Below, piece after piece: positions 57,378 to 64,000 of a stretch of DNA of 64,000 nucleotides. The notes under the pieces were generated by a model that made no database searches, was not told the origin of the DNA, and saw only the letters and a list, made by a program, of their open reading frames with translations. The position numbers were made by a program, and so were the translations under genes. Source of the stretch: Pseudomonas marginalis (GTDB lineage Bacteria > Pseudomonadota > Gammaproteobacteria > Pseudomonadales > Pseudomonadaceae); NCBI RefSeq assembly GCF_024169655.1, contig NZ_JALJWV010000001.1:253001-317000 (forward strand). The letters are read 5' to 3'. The stretch's first letter is position 1; every line of letters begins with the position of its first letter.

Positions 57378-59285
57378 TCAGAGCCTGAACTTGCCGACCA
57401 GTGTCTGCAAATCCAGGCTCAACTGGCTCAATTGAGCGCTCGCTGCCGCCGTTTCTTCACCGGCGGCGGCGGTTTGCTCGGACACATCGCGCACCTTCAA
57501 TACACTGCGATTGATCTCCTCGGCCACCGCGCTTTGTTCCTCGGCGGCGGCGGCAATCTGCGGGTTCATTTCCTGGATGACCGACACCGTGCGCGCAATG
57601 GCCGCCAGGGCGTCGCCGGCGTCGCGGGTCAGGCTGACGCTGTTGTCCGTCAGGCTGCGACTGCTGTCCATGATGTCCGCCACCTGCTGGGTGCCGGTAT
57701 GCAGGCGCAGGATCAGTCCTTCAATTTCCTCGGCCGATTCCTGCGTGCGCTGGGCCAGGCTGCGCACTTCATCGGCGACCACCGCGAAACCTTCCCCGGC
57801 ACTGCCCGCACGCGCCGCTTCGATGGCGGCGTTCAGGGCCAGCAGGTTGGTCTGCTGGGAGACTGACTTGATCACGTCGAGTACGCTGCCGATCTGTTGG
57901 CTCTCCTGCTGCAGCGCCAGCATCGCCCGGCTGGAGAGTGCCATTTCACTGGCCAGGTGGCCGATCTGCTCCACCGCCTGCGCAACCACTTTGTCGCCAA
58001 GGTGGGTCTGTTGGTCGGCTTCGCGCGCCGCGATCGACGCCTGCTCGGCATGCCGGGCGACCTCTTGGGCGGTGGCGAGCATTTCATTCATGGCCGTGGC
58101 CACCTGATCGGTTTCGTCCTTTTGATTGTTGACCCCGGCGCGGGTTTGTTCGGTGACGGTGGATAACTGTGTGGCCGCGCTGGCGATTTGCCGGGCGCTG
58201 TCGCCGATGCCGCTGATCAGGCCACGCAGGTTGCGGGTCATCTGCGCCATGCTCTGCTGCAACTGGCCCAGTTCGTCGCGGCGCTCCACGACGGGTTTTT
58301 CGCTTAAGTCGCCCGAGGCAATGCGGTTGGCGGCGGCCAAGGCGTCGCGCAACGGCAGGGCGATCTGCCGGGCGATCCACCAGGCCGCCAAGGCCCCCAG
58401 TAGCAGGGCGGCAAGGGTGACGCTGATCAGCCGTGTTTGGGTTTGCTCGGCTTCCCGGTCGCGCTTGACGATTTGCCCCTGGCTGACCAGGTCGCTTTGC
58501 TCCAGCAGTTGATCGAGTTGTTGTTCAAAGCGTATTTGCACGGTTTCGGTGTCGAGTTGCGCCTGCTTGAGCGTGGTCAGCAGCGCGCGGTATTGCGCGA
58601 GGTCGGTTTTGAGCAGGGCGGAGTCCACGGGCAGGCTGGTGACGGCGGCTTGAGCGACGTCCAGAGCGTCGAGGGCCTTGCCCACCGTTTCGACATAGGC
58701 CTGCAACGACTCGGCGGCCCAGGCGGGGCTGCGGACACGATCTTCGGCCTGCTCCATGGCCTGGCGCAGATCTTCGACGGCATCGAGCGCCTTCTGGTCG
58801 TCCTGGTCCGGCAGTTCGCTGGCCAGTTGCGCGAGGGTGTCGCTGGCTTGCAGGGCGATTTTTTGCAGCGGCGGCCGGGTGTTTTCCCGTTGTTCGATCA
58901 GCGGCGGCAATTCCACCAGTACCGCTTTGAAGCTGGCCACCAGACGTTCGGCCTCCTCAAGGCGCTGCAGGTCGGTCGGATCTTTCAAGTGTTTTGACAG
59001 GTAGTCGAGGTGCTGGTCGATTTTTTCGATCTGCCGCGTCATTTTGCCCAGGCTGGCCGTGTCGGTGAGCGTTCGGTACACGATGCGGTCGGCGCGCATG
59101 GCCTCCGCGTCGGCGGCCAGTTGGCCCAGCACCGTCAGGTTGCTGGAGCGGAACAGGGCGGCATTCAAAGCCTGCCAGCCGGTCATGGCGATGATGAAAC
59201 TGAGGACCAGCACCTGGCCAAACCCCAGGGCGAGTTTGAGTCGGACGCTGGCGTTGACCAGCAAGCGGGTCAGCCGAGGAAACAT
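57378..59285 (-). CDS. Methyl-accepting chemotaxis protein (tandem copy 1)
   Basis: Membrane chemoreceptor of 635 residues. It has a short N-terminus, a first helix (about 17-38), a long all-helical periplasmic sensor (about 40-280, of the size of the helical bimodular HBM type), and a second helix (about 290-310, [20 protein letters not shown]). A HAMP domain (about 310-365) and a cytoplasmic signalling hairpin follow; the tip is [31 protein letters not shown]. There is no C-terminal CheR-binding pentapeptide. GGAGG lies just before ATG 59285. The signalling half is very like that of the neighbour, but the sensor differs. Confidence 0.9.
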   Translation of the reverse strand: MFPRLTRLLVNASVRLKLALGFGQVLVLSFIIAMTGWQALNAALFRSSNLTVLGQLAADAEAMRADRIVYRTLTDTASLGKMTRQIEKIDQHLDYLSKHLKDPTDLQRLEEAERLVASFKAVLVELPPLIEQRENTRPPLQKIALQASDTLAQLASELPDQDDQKALDAVEDLRQAMEQAEDRVRSPAWAAESLQAYVETVGKALDALDVAQAAVTSLPVDSALLKTDLAQYRALLTTLKQAQLDTETVQIRFEQQLDQLLEQSDLVSQGQIVKRDREAEQTQTRLISVTLAALLLGALAAWWIARQIALPLRDALAAANRIASGDLSEKPVVERRDELGQLQQSMAQMTRNLRGLISGIGDSARQIASAATQLSTVTEQTRAGVNNQKDETDQVATAMNEMLATAQEVARHAEQASIAAREADQQTHLGDKVVAQAVEQIGHLASEMALSSRAMLALQQESQQIGSVLDVIKSVSQQTNLLALNAAIEAARAGSAGEGFAVVADEVRSLAQRTQESAEEIEGLILRLHTGTQQVADIMDSSRSLTDNSVSLTRDAGDALAAIARTVSVIQEMNPQIAAAAEEQSAVAEEINRSVLKVRDVSEQTAAAGEETAAASAQLSQLSLDLQTLVGKFRL

Positions 59286-59428
59286 GATGCACCTCCAAAT
59301 CTGAAAAAGCGCTGTGCGACAAGGCAAACGCTAAAACGATTTGGGGTGAGGGAGGGCTGATAAGTGCGTAGGAAATTTCACAAGTTGCTGAAGTGCGGCG
59401 ACCCGGATGGCTCGCCGCCCAGCGCCGG

Positions 59429-61345
59429 TCAGATGCGGAAGCGCCCGACCAGGGTTTGCAGGTAGATGCCCAGGCGCGCCAGTTCAGCGCTGGAGGCGGC
59501 GGTCTCTTCACTGGCCGAGGACGTTTGCTCCGACACATCGCGCACGTTCAGTACGCTGCGGTTGATCTCTTCGGCCACGGCGCTTTGTTGCTCGGCGGCG
59601 GTGGCAATCTGCGAGTTCATCGCCTGGATCGTCGATACGGTACGAGTGATGTTCGCCAGGGCGCTGCCGGCGCGGCGCGTCAACTCGACGCTGCTGTCGG
59701 TCAGCCCGCGGCTGTTGTCCATGATGGTCGCCACCTGCTGGGTGCCGGCTTGCAGGCCGACGATCAGTTCTTCGATCTCTTCCGTGGATTTTTGCGTGCG
59801 CTGGGCCAGGCTGCGCACTTCATCGGCCACCACCGCGAAGCCACGCCCGGCTTCACCGGCTCGCGCTGCTTCAATCGCGGCGTTCAGCGCCAGCAGGTTG
59901 GTTTGTTGGGCCACCGACTTGATCACGTCGAGCACGCTGCCGATCTTGTCGCTTTCGCGCTTGAGATGGCCCATGGCCTCGGTGGAGTTGCCGACCTCAG
60001 TGGCCAGGCGTTCGATCTGGACGATGGCTTCACCGACCACCTTGTCGCCTTCGCGGGCCTGCTGGTCGGCCGCTACGGCGGCTTCGGAGGCTTCCTCGGC
60101 GTTGCGCGCAACTTCCTGCACGGTCGCGGCCATTTCATTCATGGCCGTGGCGACTTGGTCGGTCTCGATTTTCTGATTGTTGACCCCGGCGCTGGTCTGC
60201 TCGGTGACCGACGACAATTGCTCGGCGGCGCTGGCGATCTGGGTGACGCCGTCGCTGATGCCGCCGATCAGTTCGCGCAGGCCCACGGTCATGCTTTGCA
60301 TGGCACGTTGCAGTTGGCCCAGTTCGTCCTGGCGCGTGGACGTCAGGTCGTGGCTCAGGTCGCCCGAGGCAACGCGCTCGGCCACCTTGAGGGTCTGATT
60401 CAGTGGGGTGACGATCTGGCGCGTAATCACCCAGGCGGCCACCAGGCCAAAGATCAATGCCAGTACGGTGGCGAGCAGCAGCAGGTACTTGGCCTGGGCG
60501 GCATCGGTGTCGCGCACTGCGGTCTGGGAAATCGTGAGCTTATCACTGCGGGTTAGCAGGATATCGCCTTGCGCGGCCATGGTTTTGAGTGCGATGGCGG
60601 TGGCCGCCTGGGAGTCGCGGAACTGGCTGACGGCGGCGCGATAGGCTTGCAGCGAGACACTGGCCTGCTGCAGCTCGGCCTGGTATTGCGCCGGCAATGC
60701 GCCTTGCAGTTCAGTGATCTTCTTCAGGGCGTTGTCGATGGCGTCGAGCGCAGGTTGCTCAGCCTCGACCTTGCCGCTGTAGGTGTAGCCGCGGACCTGG
60801 AAGCGCGCTTGCTGGATCAGCTTGCTCAGTTCGACCACGCTATTGAATGGGGTGACGCTGTCGCCTTGCAGCAGGGACTTCTCGACTTCATTCACCTTGA
60901 GCACGGCATTGTCGGCGGTATTGCCCAGCTTGCTGCGCGCATCTTCGCGGTTGGCGCCGGCTTGCGCCATATCGCTGAATGCGAGCTTGTATTGGTCCAC
61001 GGCGGCCAATTGCTCATCGATCAGGGCGATGTCCGTGGGATTTTCGATCAGCGTGCGGGCGGTCTTCATGCCGCTGTCCAGCCGGTTCAGCAGGTCGCTG
61101 ACGGCTGCCGTGCCTTGTTCGCCATGGCGCATTTCATAGTCCAGGCGGGCGATACGCAGGTCTTTGGTCAAGACATTGAGGCTGGAGATATACCCCAGTT
61201 TGTCGCCACGGCTGCTCACATCGCCCAGGCCGGTCCAGCCGGTGAAGGTGATCAACAAGGTAAGGAGCAACACCAGGCCAAAGCCTACGCCCAGCTTGTG
61301 GTTGACGCTGACATTCCCCAGCTTTTCGGCTAACCAACGATACAT
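59429..61345 (-). CDS. Methyl-accepting chemotaxis protein (McpK-like, tandem copy 2)
   Basis: A 638-residue chemoreceptor with first helix (about 15-35, [18 protein letters not shown]), helical periplasmic sensor (about 36-283), second helix (about 284-303), HAMP and signalling hairpin with tip [31 protein letters not shown]. Length and all-helical sensor fit the helical bimodular class. Its position next to rsmE is that of PA5072, described in P. aeruginosa as McpK, a 2-oxoglutarate receptor. The ligand here is inferred by position only. Confidence 0.88.
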   Translation of the reverse strand: MYRWLAEKLGNVSVNHKLGVGFGLVLLLTLLITFTGWTGLGDVSSRGDKLGYISSLNVLTKDLRIARLDYEMRHGEQGTAAVSDLLNRLDSGMKTARTLIENPTDIALIDEQLAAVDQYKLAFSDMAQAGANREDARSKLGNTADNAVLKVNEVEKSLLQGDSVTPFNSVVELSKLIQQARFQVRGYTYSGKVEAEQPALDAIDNALKKITELQGALPAQYQAELQQASVSLQAYRAAVSQFRDSQAATAIALKTMAAQGDILLTRSDKLTISQTAVRDTDAAQAKYLLLLATVLALIFGLVAAWVITRQIVTPLNQTLKVAERVASGDLSHDLTSTRQDELGQLQRAMQSMTVGLRELIGGISDGVTQIASAAEQLSSVTEQTSAGVNNQKIETDQVATAMNEMAATVQEVARNAEEASEAAVAADQQAREGDKVVGEAIVQIERLATEVGNSTEAMGHLKRESDKIGSVLDVIKSVAQQTNLLALNAAIEAARAGEAGRGFAVVADEVRSLAQRTQKSTEEIEELIVGLQAGTQQVATIMDNSRGLTDSSVELTRRAGSALANITRTVSTIQAMNSQIATAAEQQSAVAEEINRSVLNVRDVSEQTSSASEETAASSAELARLGIYLQTLVGRFRI

Positions 61346-61426
61346 GTTGCGAACTCCCGTGGAACAAGGCTTGAACTTATTCGACGGTTATCGGCAGCGC
61401 AGCAAGAATCTGTAGGAATAGGGTGG

Positions 61427-62134
61427 CTAGAACAGCCGGGCGAGCAGGGCGGTGACGGCGGTCTCAACCCGCAGGATGCGTGCGCCCAGTTGCACCGGTT
61501 GCAAGCCGGCCTTGGTCAGCAGGTCGACCTCGTAGGGAATCCAGCCGCCTTCCGGGCCGATGGCCAAGGTCACCGGCTCATCCAGCCCGCGCGGGCAGGG
61601 TGGGTAATCGCCGGGATGGCCGATCAGGCCGAGGGTGCCTGCGGTCAGAGCGGGCAGGCGGTCTTCGACGAAGGGCTTGAAGCGTTTTTCGATGATGATC
61701 TCGGGTAACACCGTGTCCCGCGCCTGCTCCAGGCCGAGGATCAATTGCTCGCGAATCGCCTCGGGCTCCAGGAAGGGGGTTTGCCAGAAGCTCTTTTCCA
61801 CGCGGTAGCTGTTGAGCAGCACTACCTTCGGCACGCCCATGGCGGCGACGGTTTGCAGCACCCGGCGGAGCATTTTCGGGCGGGGCAGGGCCAGCAACAG
61901 GGTCAGCGGCAGTTTGGCCGGCGGCGGCAGGTCGAAGGCCACTTGCAGCTCGGCTTCGCGGGCTTCCAGGCGCAGCAATTGGGCATTGCCCATCAGCCCG
62001 CCGATGCGCCCGACCCGCAGGTTGTCGCCCACCGTCGCGCGGTGGACGTCCTGCATATGCACCAGGCGCCGGTCACGCAGGACCACCCGGTCGGCCGCGA
62101 TAAAGTCGGCCTCTTCAAGCAGCAGCAGGTTCAC
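61427..62134 (-). CDS. rsmE: 16S rRNA (uracil(1498)-N3)-methyltransferase
   Basis: SPOUT methyltransferase that modifies U1498 in the decoding centre. The 235-residue product has an N-terminal PUA-like domain ([15 protein letters not shown]), the linker [22 protein letters not shown] and the knot motif [17 protein letters not shown], ending [19 protein letters not shown]. The start is GTG 62134, giving [19 protein letters not shown]. It overlaps tatC by 4 bases; upstream codons in the frame belong to tatC. Confidence 0.95.
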   Translation of the reverse strand: MNLLLLEEADFIAADRVVLRDRRLVHMQDVHRATVGDNLRVGRIGGLMGNAQLLRLEAREAELQVAFDLPPPAKLPLTLLLALPRPKMLRRVLQTVAAMGVPKVVLLNSYRVEKSFWQTPFLEPEAIREQLILGLEQARDTVLPEIIIEKRFKPFVEDRLPALTAGTLGLIGHPGDYPPCPRGLDEPVTLAIGPEGGWIPYEVDLLTKAGLQPVQLGARILRVETAVTALLARLF

Positions 62135-62925
62135 GGCTGGGTCGCTGGCGGCTGGTCGTTGTCGTCGGCGGCTTGGTCGTCGGGGTGTTCGCCACGCTTG
62201 GTGATCAGGCTGCTGAACAGGATGCCGATCTCGAACAGCATCCACATCGGCACGGCCAGCAGGGTCTGGGAGAAGATGTCCGGCGGGGTCAGGATCATGC
62301 CGACCACGAAGCAGCCGATGATCACGTAGGGGCGGACCTTCTTCAGGTATTGCACGTTGACCACGCCGATCCATACCAGCAACACCACGGCCACCGGGAT
62401 TTCGAAGGCTACGCCGAAGGCGAAGAACAGCGTCATCACGAAGTCGAGGTAGCTGGTGATGTCGGTCATCATCTCCACGCCGGCCGGGGTGGCGGCGGCG
62501 AAGAACTTGAAGATCAGCGGGAACACCAGGAAGTAAGCGAACGCCATGCCGGTGTAGAACAGCAGGATGCTCGACACCAACAACGGCACCGCGATGCGCT
62601 TCTCATGCTTGTACAGGCCGGGGGCGATAAAGCCCCAGATCTGGTGCAGGATCACCGGGATCGCCAGGAACAGCGAGACCATCATCGTCAGCTTCAATGG
62701 CGTGAGGAACGGCGACGACACGTCGGTGGCGATCATCGTCGCGCCGGCCGGCAGGTAATGGCGCAGGGGCGTGGAGACGAAGGTGTAGATCTGCTGGGTA
62801 AAGGCGAACAGCCCGGCAAAGATCACGAAGATCGCCGCCACGCAACGCAGCAGGCGGGTACGCAGCTCGGTGAGGTGCGAGACCAGCGGCATGTGCTGGT
62901 CGTTTTCCGGTTTATCAGCGCTCAT
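62131..62925 (-). CDS. tatC: Twin-arginine translocase subunit TatC
   Basis: Polytopic core of the Tat system that binds twin-arginine signal peptides. The 264-residue product has six membrane helices and the family motifs [53 protein letters not shown] and [30 protein letters not shown]. It overlaps tatB by 4 bases and rsmE by 4 bases. Confidence 0.98.
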   Translation of the reverse strand: MSADKPENDQHMPLVSHLTELRTRLLRCVAAIFVIFAGLFAFTQQIYTFVSTPLRHYLPAGATMIATDVSSPFLTPLKLTMMVSLFLAIPVILHQIWGFIAPGLYKHEKRIAVPLLVSSILLFYTGMAFAYFLVFPLIFKFFAAATPAGVEMMTDITSYLDFVMTLFFAFGVAFEIPVAVVLLVWIGVVNVQYLKKVRPYVIIGCFVVGMILTPPDIFSQTLLAVPMWMLFEIGILFSSLITKRGEHPDDQAADDNDQPPATQP

Positions 62926-63323
62926 GGGGCTCGCGGCGGCAATGTAGGGTCATGGGGAGCGGGCGCCGCGATGGGCGCCGGCGCTGGCTCGGTTGGAGTG
63001 GCGGGCGTTGCTTCAACAGCGGGCGTCGGCGCGATGCTGTGCTCGGCCACGGGCGCCACCGGCTTGGCCTGCTCCTGCACCGGCGTCAGAATATTGCGCG
63101 CCTCTTGCTCCAACGACAGGATGTGCTCGTTGTGCAGTTGGCGGCGGATTTCGTCGGCGCCGATTTCCCGTTCAACTTCCTGTTTGATGGCGTTGAAACT
63201 GCGTTTCAGGCGCCCGATCCACAGGCCAGCCGTGCGCGCGGCACCGGGCAGGCGTTCCGGCCCCAGTACCAGCAAGGCCACGAGGCCGACGAGCAGCAGT
63301 TCAGAGAAGCTGATACCAAACAT
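62922..63323 (-). CDS. tatB: Sec-independent translocase subunit TatB
   Basis: Single-span partner of TatC. The 133-residue product has the membrane helix with Glu8 ([26 protein letters not shown]), an amphipathic helix ([26 protein letters not shown]) and a Pro/Ala-rich tail (about 75-133). It follows tatA by 10 bases. Confidence 0.97.
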   Translation of the reverse strand: MFGISFSELLLVGLVALLVLGPERLPGAARTAGLWIGRLKRSFNAIKQEVEREIGADEIRRQLHNEHILSLEQEARNILTPVQEQAKPVAPVAEHSIAPTPAVEATPATPTEPAPAPIAAPAPHDPTLPPRAP

Positions 63324-63333
63324 TAGTCAGTGC

Positions 63334-63612
63334 TCACGAGTCTTTGCGGATCGGCTCTTCGACTTTTTCAGCCTGCACGTCGAAGGTACGACGCTCGGTG
63401 ATCGGCTGGGCTGCCTGCGTGTGGACAGGCTGGGTCGGTGGCACCGGGGTGGCGGCGGGTTCGGCCGGCTTTTCGTCGTCGTTCATGGCCTTGCGAAAGC
63501 CCTTGATCGACTCGCCCACGTCGGTGCCGAGGTTTTTCAGTTTCTTGGTGCCAAATACCAGAACGACTACTACCAGAATGACGATCCAGTGTTTCCAGTC
63601 AAAAATGCCCAT
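63334..63612 (-). CDS. tatA: Sec-independent translocase subunit TatA
   Basis: Pore-forming Tat component. The 92-residue product has the N-terminal helix [29 protein letters not shown], the amphipathic helix [14 protein letters not shown] and an acidic, Pro-rich tail. It lies 25 bases after hisE and leads the tatABC-rsmE group, all on the minus strand and tightly packed. Confidence 0.97.
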   Translation of the reverse strand: MGIFDWKHWIVILVVVVLVFGTKKLKNLGTDVGESIKGFRKAMNDDEKPAEPAATPVPPTQPVHTQAAQPITERRTFDVQAEKVEEPIRKDS

Positions 63613-63637
63613 GCTGCAATTCCTCTATAAAAGTTAT

Positions 63638-63970
63638 TCAGGCGGACGGGCGCGAGGCCTTTTCGACATGCCCGGACAAGCCGAAGCGACGGTCCAGTTC
63701 ATCCAGCACGGCCTGCGGATGCTGCCCCAGTTGGGCGAGCATGACCAGGCTGTGGAACCACAGGTCGGCGGTTTCGTAGATCACATCGCTGCAGTCACCG
63801 CTGATCTCGGCATCCTTGGCGGCAATGATGGTCTCGACGGATTCTTCGCCGAGCTTTTCCAGGATCTTGTTCAGGCCTTTGTGGTACAGGCTGGCGACGT
63901 AGGAGCTTTCGGCATCCGCGCCTTTGCGGTCTTCCAGCACCTGGGCCACACGGTTCAGGGTATCGCTCAT
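63638..63970 (-). CDS. hisE: Phosphoribosyl-ATP diphosphatase
   Basis: Second step of histidine biosynthesis: hydrolysis of phosphoribosyl-ATP to phosphoribosyl-AMP. The 110-residue all-alpha MazG-like protein has [31 protein letters not shown] (metal-binding Glu pair) and [21 protein letters not shown]. Here it is a separate gene, not fused to hisI, and leads into tatABC. Confidence 0.97.
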   Translation of the reverse strand: MSDTLNRVAQVLEDRKGADAESSYVASLYHKGLNKILEKLGEESVETIIAAKDAEISGDCSDVIYETADLWFHSLVMLAQLGQHPQAVLDELDRRFGLSGHVEKASRPSA

Positions 63971-63972
63971 GT

Positions 63973-64000
63973 TCAGTGTCCTGCCGAGTAAATGGCGCGC
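63973..64000 (-). CDS. hisI: Probable end of hisI (partial)
   Basis: The last codons before a TGA at 63975-63973 read RAIYSAGH, directly upstream of hisE on the same strand. HisI (phosphoribosyl-AMP cyclohydrolase) is the expected neighbour, but only 28 bases are visible, so this rests on gene order. Confidence 0.45.

Overview
The window reads as a chromosomal segment of a Pseudomonas of the fluorescens group. Gene order follows the Pseudomonas core genome that I remember from P. aeruginosa PAO1 (gpmI-secB-trmL-ntrBC-glnA-thiI-typA; hut cluster; pip-dtd-opgGH; tatABC-hisE). The intergenic gaps hold many palindromic REP pairs of the type GTGGGAGGGGGCTTGCCCCC, which are typical of fluorescent pseudomonads. 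No tRNA, rRNA, insertion sequence or CRISPR array was seen.

Layout. (1) 1-6.5 kb: ctpA (cut by the window edge), envC and gpmI on the minus strand; a rhodanese-like gene, grxC and secB on the plus strand; then trmL and a divergent small membrane protein. (2) 6.5-12.3 kb is a nitrogen-control block. It holds a predicted sigma-54 small RNA matching the position of NrsZ, the ntrB-ntrC operon, a secreted chorismate mutase and glnA. NtrC-like boxes and -24/-12 promoters can be read at nrsZ and glnA, and two NtrC-like boxes lie upstream of ntrB. (3) 12.3-26.3 kb: thiI, typA, a YkgJ-type protein, glgP, a DUF2339/DUF3999 membrane pair, fbp and two lipoproteins. (4) 26.3-41 kb is a complete histidine utilisation locus. 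hutF and hutCD are divergent; hutU, a urocanate-type NCS1 transporter, hutXWV, hutH1, hutH2, hutI and hutG follow on the plus strand. HutC operators (TGTA-N2-TACA) sit on the hutF -10 region and on the predicted sigma-54 start of hutU. Histidine is degraded by HutH, HutU, HutI, HutF and HutG to glutamate plus formate. The first histidase paralogue lacks the Ala-Ser-Gly triad that forms the catalytic MIO group. (5) 41-47.2 kb is an accessory Rhs island read on the minus strand: a PAAR-Rhs effector with an unassigned tip toxin and its probable immunity gene, followed by a displaced Rhs tip carrying a WHH-type nuclease and a SMI1/KNR4 immunity gene. (6) 47.5-57.4 kb: pip-dtd, opgG-opgH, two paralogous amino-acid binding proteins and a permease/ATPase pair. 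(7) 57.4-64 kb, minus strand: two tandem chemoreceptors, then hisI(end)-hisE-tatA-tatB-tatC-rsmE.

The most noteworthy items are the MIO-less HutH1, the NrsZ-type RNA with three repeated hairpins and its NtrC/sigma-54 control region, and the two-module Rhs toxin island with an unassigned tip/immunity pair. Family names come from motifs read by eye; no database search was possible.
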